From Lachnospiraceae bacterium (lineage in GTDB: Bacteria; Bacillota; Clostridia; Lachnospirales; Lachnospiraceae), in assembly GCA_022791575.1 (NCBI GenBank), contig JAAVZI010000066.1, positions 1-58,754 on the forward strand: a stretch of DNA of 58,754 nt. The letters are read 5' to 3'. Both the position numbers and the translations under genes were made by a program. This document shows, piece by piece, positions 8,498-17,600 of this stretch. Within the stretch, counting starts at the first letter, position 1. Each line of letters begins with the position of its first letter. The notes under the pieces were generated by a model, which saw only the letters and a list, made by a program, of their open reading frames with translations, did no database searches and was not told the DNA's origin.

Positions 8498-9484
8498 CTA
8501 TCCCAGAGTTGCCGCCATAACAGCCTTAATTGTATGCATACGATTTTCTGCCTCATCAAATACCTTGGACTGTTCTGACTCAAACACCTCGTCTGTCACT
8601 TCCATTTCTGACAGCTGGTATCTCTCGCCCATTTCTTTCCCAATCTTAGTCTCCAGATCGTGAAAAGCCGGCAGGCAATGCAGGAAGATGGAACCGCTTC
8701 CTGCATTGTCCATTACTTGTCTGGTTACTTTATATGGGGTCAAATCACGAATTCTCTCTTCCCATACTTCATCCGGCTCACCCATCGATACCCAAACGTC
8801 TGTGTAGATAATATCCGCACCTTTTGTACCAGCTGTTACGTCCTCTGTTAGGGTAATCTTTGCACCGGATTCTTTGGCATACTCCTCACATTGCGCCACC
8901 AACTCTGCATCCGGGAAATATTTCTTATTCGTACACGCAGTAAAATTAAGTCCCAGTTTCGCACATGTAATCATAAGGGAATTGCCCATATTATAACGGG
9001 CATCTCCCATATATACAAGACTAAGTCCCTCTAGTCTGCCAAAATGCTCGCGGATTGTGAGCATATCTGCCAGCATCTGTGTTGGATGATATTCGTTCGT
9101 TAAACCATTCCAGACAGGTACTCCGGCATATTTAGCCAATTCTTCCACTATCTCCTGTCCATAGCCGCGATACTCAATGCCATCATACATTCTTCCCAGC
9201 ACCCTTGCCGTATCCCGAATACTTTCCTTTTTACCAATCTGAGAACCGGTCGGGTCCAGATAGGTACTGCCCATTCCCAGGTCATGCGCTGCCACTTCAA
9301 AAGAACAGCGGGTACGAGTACTCGTCTTTTCAAAAATCAACGCTACATTTTTGCCCTTTAATGTATCTACAGGAATTCCCTTTTTCTTTTTTTTCTTTAA
9401 ATCCTCTGCCAAATCCAGAAGATACAAAATCTCCTCTTTTGTAAAATCCTTCAACGTCAGAAAATGACGTCCTTTTAAATTCAT
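8498..9484 (-). CDS. argF: Ornithine carbamoyltransferase
   Basis: This enzyme joins ornithine and carbamoyl phosphate to citrulline, in arginine synthesis or, reversed, in the arginine deiminase pathway. The carbamoyl-phosphate loop [12 protein letters not shown] and the ornithine-side HCLPAFHD are both present. Length 328 aa is typical. TAAGGAGG precedes the ATG by seven bases. No other arginine gene is adjacent, so anabolic or catabolic use cannot be told. It lies 12 bases after the SPFH gene and nine before birA. Confidence 0.97.
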   Translation of the reverse strand: MNLKGRHFLTLKDFTKEEILYLLDLAEDLKKKKKKGIPVDTLKGKNVALIFEKTSTRTRCSFEVAAHDLGMGSTYLDPTGSQIGKKESIRDTARVLGRMYDGIEYRGYGQEIVEELAKYAGVPVWNGLTNEYHPTQMLADMLTIREHFGRLEGLSLVYMGDARYNMGNSLMITCAKLGLNFTACTNKKYFPDAELVAQCEEYAKESGAKITLTEDVTAGTKGADIIYTDVWVSMGEPDEVWEERIRDLTPYKVTRQVMDNAGSGSIFLHCLPAFHDLETKIGKEMGERYQLSEMEVTDEVFESEQSKVFDEAENRMHTIKAVMAATLG

Positions 9485-9496
9485 TTCCGTTCCTCC

Positions 9497-10426
9497 TTAC
9501 TGCTCTTTTATCACTTCTGCAACGGACTTGGCAAGTCCTGCCATTCCCTGAATTTCAGATGGAATGATAATTTTTGTGGCCTTGCCATCTGCTGCCTTGG
9601 TAAATGCTTCCAGACTCTTTAAACGAAGTACTGCATCATCCATACCCGCTTCTTTAATATAGCGCAGACCATCTGCAGTTGCCTGCTGTACCTGACGGAT
9701 CGCTTCTGCCTGGCCTTCTGCTTCCCGAAGCATCGCTTCCTTTTTCGCCTCTGCACGAAGAATCGCAGACTGTTTTTCTGCCTCTGCATCCAGAATGGCC
9801 GAAGCCTTTTTACCTTCTGCTACCAGAACAGTAGATTTCTTCTCTCCTTCTGCACGAAGGATCGCCTCACGCCGCTCACGTTCTGCTTTCATCTGTTTTT
9901 CCATGGCATCACGGATGGCCGGCGGCGGCAGAATATTCTTAAGCTCTACACGGTTCACCTTAATTCCCCAAGGGTCGGTTGCTACATCCAGTGAAGTTCT
10001 CATTTTCGTATTAATAACTTCACGGGAAGTCAGCGTTTGGTCAAGCTCCAGCTCACCAATGATATTACGAAGTGTGGTTGCAGTCAGGTTTTCAATCGCC
10101 ATAATTGGATTTTCCACACCATACGTAAATAATTTCGGGTCTGTAATCTGGAAAAACACAACCGTATCAATCTGCATAGTAACATTATCTTTGGTAATCA
10201 CCGGCTGCGGTTTAAAATCCACAACCTGTTCCTTTAAAATCACTTTTCTGGCAATCTTATCTATAATCGGCATCTTAAAATGCAGTCCAACTCCCCAGGT
10301 TGACTGATAACCGCCCAGCCGCTCTACTACATAGGCTTTCGCCTGAGGTACAATTTTAATGCTGGCTGCCAATATCCATACAATAACTGCAATCACAACA
10401 ATCATTCCAATAATTCCTGGTTCCAT
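9497..10426 (-). CDS. SPFH/Band 7 membrane protein (stomatin/paraslipin type)
   Basis: A 309-aa protein with one N-terminal membrane segment (about 6-24), then the SPFH domain (QAKAYVVERLGGYQSTWGVG, VFFQITDPKLFTYGVENP). A long charged alanine/glutamate-rich helix (about 185-260) drives oligomer formation in this family. It matches the YbbK/QmcA-type scaffold proteins that organise membrane microdomains and help control proteases. It starts inside the nfeD stop codon (TAATG), and such NfeD-SPFH pairs are a known functional unit. Its own GGAGG site lies 11 bases ahead of the ATG. Confidence 0.95.
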   Translation of the reverse strand: MEPGIIGMIVVIAVIVWILAASIKIVPQAKAYVVERLGGYQSTWGVGLHFKMPIIDKIARKVILKEQVVDFKPQPVITKDNVTMQIDTVVFFQITDPKLFTYGVENPIMAIENLTATTLRNIIGELELDQTLTSREVINTKMRTSLDVATDPWGIKVNRVELKNILPPPAIRDAMEKQMKAERERREAILRAEGEKKSTVLVAEGKKASAILDAEAEKQSAILRAEAKKEAMLREAEGQAEAIRQVQQATADGLRYIKEAGMDDAVLRLKSLEAFTKAADGKATKIIIPSEIQGMAGLAKSVAEVIKEQ

Positions 10427-10860
10427 TATCTTGTTTCCTCCTTTTTCTCTTCTACAATTAATTTTACCCCCCGGATTTCACGGACAACTACTTTTGCATC
10501 CTTTTCAATCCGTCGTCCTTCTACACCGGTACGTGCCATCCAGATCTGACCAGCCAGGCTTACTTCCCCTGTCGCTTTTAGATCGTCAATATCTTCTGTT
10601 ACAATTCCCTGCCTGCCTACAATTGCATCTACATTGGTCTTTGCCCGATCCCTGTTCAGAAATTTATCCGCAACCGGTCTGGTTACAATGACAAGCACAA
10701 GTGACACCAGCAGGAATACCAATATCTGAACCCATAAGATATCACAGTACAGCGATACCACAAAGGCCGCTAATGCTCCTACGGAGAACCAGATACTTGT
10801 AAGTGCTACCGAAGCAATCTCTGCTAAGAGAAATACCACAAAAGCACACAGCCACCACAT
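10426..10860 (-). CDS. NfeD family membrane protein
   Basis: A short (144-aa) NfeD protein without the N-terminal protease domain. Two or three membrane segments fill residues 1-60 (MWWLCAFVVFLLAEIASVALTS and a second stretch ILVFLLVSLVLVIVT). The soluble OB-fold domain (about 80-140: GRQGIVTEDIDDLKATGEVSLAG) follows. It overlaps the SPFH gene by one base, the classic NfeD/SPFH pair. It is the first gene behind the promoter at 10961-10989. Confidence 0.95.
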   Translation of the reverse strand: MWWLCAFVVFLLAEIASVALTSIWFSVGALAAFVVSLYCDILWVQILVFLLVSLVLVIVTRPVADKFLNRDRAKTNVDAIVGRQGIVTEDIDDLKATGEVSLAGQIWMARTGVEGRRIEKDAKVVVREIRGVKLIVEEKKEETR

Positions 10861-10960
10861 ACTTCATTCCTCCTTTTCTCCTGTAGTATATTATATACAC
10901 TCTCTGACTGTATGAGTCCGCAAGTTATACGATACACTTATGACACAAATATGTATATTC

Positions 10961-10989
10961 AGTATAGCAGACAAGTGAAAAAGTATCAA
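10961..10989 (-). promoter_or_regulatory. Putative sigma-A promoter of the nfeD run
   Basis: On the minus strand TTGATA and TATACT stand 17 bases apart, about 100 bases before nfeD. A second TATAAT lies closer to the gene without a clear -35 box. Confidence 0.6.
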
Positions 10990-11007
10990 GCGGTTTCCAT
11001 ATTTCTT

Positions 11008-11043
11008 AAAAAAGCAAAAAGTGCCATGAATATCATGACACTT
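11008..11043 (-). terminator. Terminator of the cell-wall hydrolase gene
   Basis: On the minus strand AAGTGTCATGA pairs with TCATGGCACTT around TAT and is followed by two T runs. It lies 15 bases past the hydrolase stop. Confidence 0.8.
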
Positions 11044-11057
11044 CACACCCTTTATTT

Positions 11058-12455
11058 TTAATAAAAACAATTTCCGCCAACAATAATATAATTGCTGACC
11101 CGATTATAATTAATGGATCTTTGAGAATTGAAGAACAGTCTGCTTCCTGCAACATTTTCACCATTCAGAGCTGCCTGTGCTGATTGATAGCAGGCACTCT
11201 TCGGACCTCTGGCAAGAATTCTCGCCAGTTTGCCATTGTGTGCACCTGGAAACTGTCCTCTTTGATACACTACACCGGATATGCTGTTGGGAAATCTGGA
11301 ACTATTAACACGATTTAATACTACATTTGCAACAGCAATACCACCTTCATAATGGGTTCCGGCTTCCAATTCAATGACTGCTGCCAACAGGGTCAGATCG
11401 TCTGTATCTGCCTGAACGGCTGTATTTGCAGAAGCCTGTCGGCTTTCGCTCTGTGAGGACGACTCTTTAGCTGCTGCTTTCTGTGCCTTTGCCGCCTGCT
11501 CCTTCTCAGCTTTTGCCTTCGCTTCTTTGGCCTCTTTTTCAGCCCGTTCTCTCTCAGCTTTTTCTTCTGCTTCCTGCCTAGCACGAATCGCCGCCTGTTC
11601 CTCTTCTATGGTGACTGCTTTTCCTAAGCGAAACTCCGTAGTAACATACTGAGCATCCACATATCCGGTCTCTCCGGAAGAAAGTGATACGCTTACCCAA
11701 CCGTTTTCTTCTGCACCGCAGGTAAACTCCTTACCGATATCTGCCTGTGTATAAATACCTGCTTCCTGCGTCGGCTGCTTACGGACGTTCAGGGTCTCTA
11801 CCTGAACAGTTGCAACTTTCTTCCCCAACTGGCCAGCCAGATTCTCTGCCTCATCCCCAAATACCAGAAATTCATTCTTTACATAACCAGTAACATTACC
11901 TGATGTGATCAGCGTCCATTCTTCTCCGGCTTCCACCACATCAGCTTCATCACCTTTTCTCATCTTACCTGCCAGCTCTGCTTCCTGAGAAGGCATACTG
12001 CGTACATTTACTTCATCCTCTACCTTGGCCATCGCTTTGTTTGCCCAAGGAGAAACCGGCTGTTCTGGCTGTACTTCAGCTGCCTCTTGAGTCGTTGGCT
12101 GAATCGTGACCATTGGAATCCGCATAGTCTCTAATGTGACTTCTTTTATCATATTATTTCCATCTGCATTAAGCAAGACGGTTTCTGTCTTATCTTCAAA
12201 ATTCAAACTTGCCGCACCTGCTGACAGCTCACTGATCTGTCCATTGCTCTTAATGGAAAGGGTTTTCCCATATTTACTCTCATCGGTTAATAACAGCTTC
12301 CATGCCTCTTCTTTTGAATTAGATTTTTCTTCCACTGTAACCGTCTCTGCAGAAGTTACATTTCCAAACGCCGGATGATCTGAAAATGCATTGATTGACA
12401 ATGTTCCTACCGTAAGCATCCCCCAGACACATTTTCGTTTGTTAATTCGCTTCAT
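11058..12455 (-). CDS. Secreted cell-wall hydrolase: two SH3 domains and SleB-like domain
   Basis: A 465-aa exported protein acting on peptidoglycan. Residues 1-38 look like a signal peptide (basic start, MLTVGTLSINAF core, cleavage near SAE). Two bacterial SH3 domains follow (about 142-197 with VNVRSMPS and 215-275 with LNVRKQPTQ), which bind the wall. A charged alanine/lysine/glutamate helix (280-335) is a spacer. The C-terminal Hydrolase_2/SleB-type domain (353-465) has the putative catalytic glutamate 363 in IELEAG and the conserved ANVVLNRV. It is an amidase or lytic transglycosylase in germination-type enzymes; here growth-linked wall turnover is equally likely. The gene stands alone between terminators and has a structured leader. 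TTTGAAAGGAAG gives the ribosome site. Confidence 0.93.
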   Translation of the reverse strand: MKRINKRKCVWGMLTVGTLSINAFSDHPAFGNVTSAETVTVEEKSNSKEEAWKLLLTDESKYGKTLSIKSNGQISELSAGAASLNFEDKTETVLLNADGNNMIKEVTLETMRIPMVTIQPTTQEAAEVQPEQPVSPWANKAMAKVEDEVNVRSMPSQEAELAGKMRKGDEADVVEAGEEWTLITSGNVTGYVKNEFLVFGDEAENLAGQLGKKVATVQVETLNVRKQPTQEAGIYTQADIGKEFTCGAEENGWVSVSLSSGETGYVDAQYVTTEFRLGKAVTIEEEQAAIRARQEAEEKAERERAEKEAKEAKAKAEKEQAAKAQKAAAKESSSQSESRQASANTAVQADTDDLTLLAAVIELEAGTHYEGGIAVANVVLNRVNSSRFPNSISGVVYQRGQFPGAHNGKLARILARGPKSACYQSAQAALNGENVAGSRLFFNSQRSINYNRVSNYIIVGGNCFY

Positions 12456-12482
12456 AAATTTTACTTCCTTTCAAATGTTTAC

Positions 12483-12569
12483 AAAAAATTGGGATTCCCC
12501 ATCATTTGCACATATCTTACCCAATTTTATGCATTATTATTACAAATGTTACAAATTTGTTAAGATATG
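12483..12569 (-). promoter_or_regulatory. Leader with two mutually exclusive hairpins (possible attenuator)
   Basis: Read on the minus strand, the leader contains in order CATATCTTA, AAAATTGGG, TAAGATATG and CCCAATTTTTT. The first and third segments pair perfectly over nine bases. The second and fourth pair over nine bases, ending in a T run like a terminator. Because the segments interleave, the two stems cannot both form as simple hairpins. This is the layout of an attenuator, but the T tail partly overlaps the stem, so termination strength is doubtful. No known riboswitch class was recognised. Confidence 0.4.
12547..12563 (+). promoter_or_regulatory. WalR-like box
   Basis: The plus strand reads TGTTAC, five bases, TGTTAA, matching the WalR (YycF) consensus TGTWAH-N5-TGTWAH. 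It lies about 10-26 bases downstream of the predicted start site of the wall-hydrolase transcript. WalR controls wall hydrolases in Firmicutes, and sites downstream of a promoter usually repress. The short AT-rich motif could occur by chance. Confidence 0.4.
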
Positions 12570-12579
12570 TTACGGAAGT

Positions 12580-12608
12580 ATATTAACAGAGTTACGTTTT
12601 CCTGTCAA
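12580..12608 (-). promoter_or_regulatory. Sigma-A promoter of the cell-wall hydrolase
   Basis: On the minus strand TTGACA and TAATAT are 17 bases apart. The transcript would have a leader of about 120 bases. Confidence 0.85.
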
Positions 12609-12802
12609 CCCCATTACTTATAAATTTCATTTTTTAACCAATTATAAAATCTCTCAAACTTCGTCTGAGTCGGCAATTACGCAATCCCAAAATTTTTTAA
12701 AATTTTTTTGGATTTAGCAACAAAAAAGACCAAAAACAGTATATTTCCTATTAAAAGTGGAGAATGAATTTCTAATTAATTTCTGCTTCGATTCTTATAC
12801 AG

Positions 12803-12829
12803 AAAAAAGCCTACCGCCTCTGACGGTAG
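12803..12829 (-). terminator. Terminator of the marR-dnaE-pfkA-trmH operon
   Basis: On the minus strand CTACCG and CGGTAG enclose TCAGAGG and are followed by G, C and six T. The trmH stop codon is inside the stem. Confidence 0.85.
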
Positions 12830-13584
12830 ACTTCATATACTAACAGAGAAGCTGCAACAGCCGCATTCAAAGATTCTACTTTTCCCTGCATAGGTATTTT
12901 TATATATTTAGTCGCTGACTGACTAACTGCTGGACTTAGTCCGTTTCCTTCATTTCCAATTAGAAATGCGGTTCCATTCTTATAAGAAAGTTTGTCATAA
13001 TCTGTACTATCCTGCAAATGCGCTGCCAGAACTTGTATCTGCCTTTTCTTCATTTCTTCGACTATTTCCAACAGATTATCTGTATATAGAAACGGCACGC
13101 GGTAAATGGAACCCATCGTAGAACGAATGGTTTTGGGATTATAGATGTCTACACAACCCCTGCTTAAGATCACACCCGTAACTCCCGCACCTTCTGCCGA
13201 ACGAAGAATCGTCCCCAGATTGCCTGGGTCCCGAATATCTTCTAATATTAGAAAGCATGGGCAGGAATCGTCCAATAGGTGCTCTAATGTATAATAGAAC
13301 TGTTGGACCACACAGAGAATTCCCTGTGGTGTTACCGTATCCGATACTGCCTTAAACACTTTATCTGAGATCACTTCAAATGTTAGTTCTGCTAAATTCA
13401 ATTCGTGTTTCTTCCTATTATAATAAGACTCAGATATATATACCTGCTTCAACTGGTCTCTTGGAGTTTCCAAAAACATTTTCTCTCCTTCTACCAGGAA
13501 AACATTCTGTGCTCTTCGCTCTGCTGATTTCTGACATAATTTAATTAAGTTCTTAATTTTCTGATTTGTGATACTGGTAATCAT
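12811..13584 (-). CDS. TrmH/SpoU family RNA 2'-O-methyltransferase
   Basis: A SPOUT-class enzyme that methylates a ribose in rRNA or tRNA with S-adenosylmethionine. The N-terminal substrate-binding part (ITSITNQKIKNLIKLCQKSA...FLVEGEKMFLE) and the knot domain (LEDIRDPGNLGTILRSAEGAG, FLIGNEGNGLS, IPMQGKVESLNAAVAASLL) are complete. Length 257 aa fits YsgA-like members. The frame extends to a GTG at 13635 inside pfkA, but the conserved start is the ATG at 13584, 11 bases past the pfkA stop. No clear ribosome site precedes it, so coupling to pfkA is likely. The exact target base is not known. Confidence 0.93.
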   Translation of the reverse strand: MITSITNQKIKNLIKLCQKSAERRAQNVFLVEGEKMFLETPRDQLKQVYISESYYNRKKHELNLAELTFEVISDKVFKAVSDTVTPQGILCVVQQFYYTLEHLLDDSCPCFLILEDIRDPGNLGTILRSAEGAGVTGVILSRGCVDIYNPKTIRSTMGSIYRVPFLYTDNLLEIVEEMKKRQIQVLAAHLQDSTDYDKLSYKNGTAFLIGNEGNGLSPAVSQSATKYIKIPMQGKVESLNAAVAASLLVYEVYRQRR

Positions 13585-13594
13585 ATAAAATCTA

Positions 13595-14569
13595 TTAAAT
13601 GGACAAGAGCTTACCAACTTCAAACTGGTAATCACTAATGCTCTTCTTCATTGCTAACGCTTCATCAATGTCATAATCTACATATTCACCGTTTTTCAGA
13701 GCTACGACACGATTATTCTCTCCCTTGCACAATAAATCGACGGCATATGCTCCCATAACCGATGCGGTCATACGATCACGGCAGCTTGGACTACCTCCTC
13801 GCTGCATATGCCCCAGAATGGTCGCCCGTGTTTCCAGACCGGTTGCCGCTTCGATTCTTCTAGCCATACTGGTAGAATGGCCGATTCCTTCTGCATTAAT
13901 AATGATATGATGCTTCTTGCCTCGCTTACGGTTTGCAATAATGTTGTTAATTAATTCCTGCTCATTATAATCATATTTTTCTGGCAGAAGAATATCTTCA
14001 GCGCCATTGGCAATTCCGCACCATAAAGCAATATATCCAGCTCTTCTTCCCATTACTTCAATAATACTGCAGCGTTCATGGGAGGTGGAAGTATCACGTA
14101 CTTTATCAATGGCCTCCATTGCAGTATTAACTGCTGTATCAAATCCAATCGTATATTCGGTGCATGCAATATCCAGATCAATGGTTCCTGGAATACCAAT
14201 TGTATTAATTCCAAGGGAAGCCAGCTTCTGTGCTCCGGCAAAAGAACCATCTCCGCCTATTACCACAAGTCCATCAATTCCATGCTTTCTGCAGATTTCC
14301 GCTCCCTTTTTCTGATAAACCTCTTCTCTGAATTCCGGGCAGCGTGCAGTATATAGAATCGTACCGCCCCGCTGAATCGTATCGGATACATCCTTTGCCT
14401 GCATATCAATAATATCTTCATTTAATAGGCCGTTATAGCCTTTTCTAATTCCTTTTACCTTCTTTCCCCGGTAAATGGCTGTTCTAACAACTGCACGGAT
14501 TGCAGCATTCATTCCCGGTGCATCACCGCCGCTGGACAGGACTCCAATGGTATTAATTTCCTTAGCCAT
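13595..14569 (-). CDS. pfkA: ATP-dependent 6-phosphofructokinase
   Basis: PfkA phosphorylates fructose 6-phosphate in glycolysis. GGDGS (105-109) is the ATP-dependent signature; a pyrophosphate enzyme would have GGDDS. The catalytic loop reads GTIDLD (128-133) where the classical enzyme has GTIDND; the catalytic aspartate 131 is kept. MGRRAGYIAL and GHMQRGGSPSCRDR complete the active site. Length 324 aa is normal, and TATAGGAGG precedes the ATG. It follows dnaE by 70 bases and is read with it. Confidence 0.97.
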   Translation of the reverse strand: MAKEINTIGVLSSGGDAPGMNAAIRAVVRTAIYRGKKVKGIRKGYNGLLNEDIIDMQAKDVSDTIQRGGTILYTARCPEFREEVYQKKGAEICRKHGIDGLVVIGGDGSFAGAQKLASLGINTIGIPGTIDLDIACTEYTIGFDTAVNTAMEAIDKVRDTSTSHERCSIIEVMGRRAGYIALWCGIANGAEDILLPEKYDYNEQELINNIIANRKRGKKHHIIINAEGIGHSTSMARRIEAATGLETRATILGHMQRGGSPSCRDRMTASVMGAYAVDLLCKGENNRVVALKNGEYVDYDIDEALAMKKSISDYQFEVGKLLSI

Positions 14570-14639
14570 AATACTAACCTCCTATATTTTCCAGTACCTG
14601 TTATCTGTTCTGCCTTATCTATTTATTTTATAGCATTTT

Positions 14640-17600
14640 CTATAGTTTTTCAATATCCTTTTCTACAACTTTCACATTTCCTTCGCCTAATTTTTCATAC
14701 AAATTTTCTAAAAGCGGCTTGGTAATTTGAATATTCCTGTTTGGTGGAAAGCGTTTCATCGCTCTAGGACTGGCTACATAGATGACAACACTGTCTGCTC
14801 CTTCTGTTTCCTTCAAAAGCTCCAGCACACCGCTCTCCTGCTTCTGGTAATCCTCTTTAGTTGGGAATTGCAGCCACAGCTCTCTTGGCACTTGTTCGAA
14901 AGGGATTACCGATTCACAGATCAACTTCGCGTCCTTCTCATCCTCTGCTGATACCCTCCCTTTTACAAATACCTTTTCGTCCATCTGCAGATACTTAGTA
15001 TATTTCTCATAATCTCTGGGAAATACAAGTACTTCCACTGTTCCCAGCAGATCTTCAATGGTTATAAATGCCATCATTTTACTAGTCTTCGTAACCATGG
15101 TCTTTTTTGCTGTAATCATGCCGCCTACAATGACCTTTGCACCGTCTCTGACTGCAGTTTCATTCGTTTCTTCATTAATCAGAAAATCACTGGTGTCATT
15201 CGTAATTCCCTTTTTCCACATCTGCTCATATTTTTCCAAAGGATGCCCACTGATATACACTCCCAGCACTTCCTTTTCGAACGCCAGCAACACTTCTTCT
15301 TCAAATTCTCCTACATCAGGAAGCTTCAATTCATATTGTTCTTTTTCCTCCTCCTGCATCATATCAAATAAACTCATCTGTCCGGTCATAGCCGACTTTT
15401 TCTCTTGTGCTGTCTGTTCTAACATCTGTGCATAAATATGGGTATACTGCTTTCTAGTTCCTCCCAGACTATCCAGTGCACCTGCCTTAATCAGATTCTC
15501 CAATGCCCGGCGATTCATTTCATTGCCATACATACGGTCAATAAAATCATGCAGACTTTTGAATTTTCCGTTCGCATTTCGTTCCTCTACCATACGATCG
15601 ATTACATTTTTACCAATACTCTTAATCGCTGACAGAGCATAACGAATTCCCTGCTTCGTAACTGAGAATTCCCATTCTCCTTCATTGACATCCGGTGTCA
15701 GAATACGGATTCCCATTTGTCTGCAGCTTAACACATATTCAGATACTTTATTGTTATTATCTATGACCGATGTTAGAAGCGCTGCCATAAACTCTACAGG
15801 ATAATAATATTTTAGATAAGCCGTCTGATAAGCAACTACCGCGTATGCAGCCGCATGGGACTTATTAAATGCATATCTGGCAAAGTCCATCATACTGTCG
15901 AATATATGATTAGCTGTCTTCTCGTCTACGCCTCGACTTAGACAGCCTGGCACTCCTTCTTCCTCATTTCCATAGATAAAATTCTGACGCTCCTTTACCA
16001 TTACATCTACTTTTTTCTTAGACATGGCACGCCGCACCAGGTCACTTCGTCCAAGGGTATAGCCAGCCAGCTCCCGCACAATCTGCATTACCTGCTCTTG
16101 ATAGACAATACAGCCATAAGTCGGTGCAAGAATCGGTTCCAATAGAGGCGTCTCATAAGAAATACTGTCCTGGTTGTTCTTTCCCTTAATATACTGTGGA
16201 ATAAAGTCCATTGGACCTGGACGATAGAGAGAAACCCCCGCAATAATATCTTCCAGACTCTGCGGATTCAGCTCTCTCATGAAGCTCTTCATTCCGCCGC
16301 TTTCCAACTGGAATATGCCATCGGTTCTTCCGGTAGCAATCGATGCCAGTACCTTTTTATCATCATAATCGATCCGGCTCATATCCAGCCGTTCTTTTCC
16401 CGCTTTACGCTGTCTATTCACCAGATTCTCCGCATTCTGAATGACTGTCAGCGTACGAAGACCCAGAAAATCCATTTTCAATAATCCTAATTCTTCTAGC
16501 GTTGTCATGGTAAACTGAGTCGTAATGGAACCATCCGAAGCCCTTGATAATGGTACATATTCATCTACCGCCTTCTGGCTGATAACCACTCCAGCTGCAT
16601 GCATAGAAGTATGCCTGGGAAGCCCCTCCAGTTTCTGCGACATATCAACCAGATAACGAATCTGCTCATCACTGTCATAAGCTGCCTTAAATTCAGGATT
16701 CATCTTAAGCGCACCGGCTATTGTTATCGTCTTGCCCGGTTCATTCGGAATCATCTTGGCAATCCCATCAACAAAGCTATAGGGAAGATCCATCACACGC
16801 CCAACATCTCGTATTACACCCTTGGCCGCCATCGTACCAAAAGTCACAATCTGCACAACTCGATCCTTGCCATACTTTTCCACAACATAATCAATCACCT
16901 CCTGCCTTCTCTCAAAGCAGAAGTCAATATCAATATCCGGCATGGATACTCGCTCAGGATTCAAGAACCGTTCGAACAGCAGACTATATTTAATTGGATC
17001 AATATCTGTAATCGACAGACAGTAAGATACAATACTTCCCGCTGCCGAACCCCTTCCTGGCCCAACGCTGATTCCATTTTTCTTAGCAAAATTAATAAAA
17101 TCCCATACAATTAGAAAATAATCTACAAACCCCATGCTATGTATGGTTTCCAATTCATACTGCATGCGTTCCTTCAATTCCTCTGAAGCCTGACCATATC
17201 TACGCTCTAGGCCCTCCTGGCAAAGCTTGTTCAGATACTCCCAGGAGGTATATCCTTCAGGAACATCATACTTCGGCAATTTTCTTACGCCAAATTCTAT
17301 TTCCACATGACACCGTTGCGCAATTTTTACTGTATTCTTGATTGCCTCCGGCGCATAGGGAAATAATGCTTCCATCTCTTCTGCAGCTTTCACATAATAT
17401 TGTCCACCCTCATAGCGCATTCGATTCTCATCTGACAATTTCTTGCCTGTCTGAATACAAAGCAGCATATCATGTGCCTGCTCATCTTCGCGGTATGTAT
17501 AATGCACGTCATTAGTTGCAACTAACTCCAGTCCTGTCTCCTGACTCAGCCGGACAAGCTGCGGATTGACCATATGCTGTTCTGCAATCCCATGATCCTG

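Larger units (their letters stand above)
12456..12810 (-). other. AT-rich leader and promoter region, no gene
   Basis: These 355 bases have no believable reading frame. They hold the hydrolase promoter, a WalR-like box and competing inverted repeats (separate entries), then about 190 bases of AT-rich spacer up to the trmH terminator in which nothing else stands out. Confidence 0.6.

Noticed and set aside
9795-10307. 170-codon plus-strand frame opposite the SPFH gene
   Set aside because: Serine-rich shadow of the alanine/glutamate coiled coil; no ribosome site.
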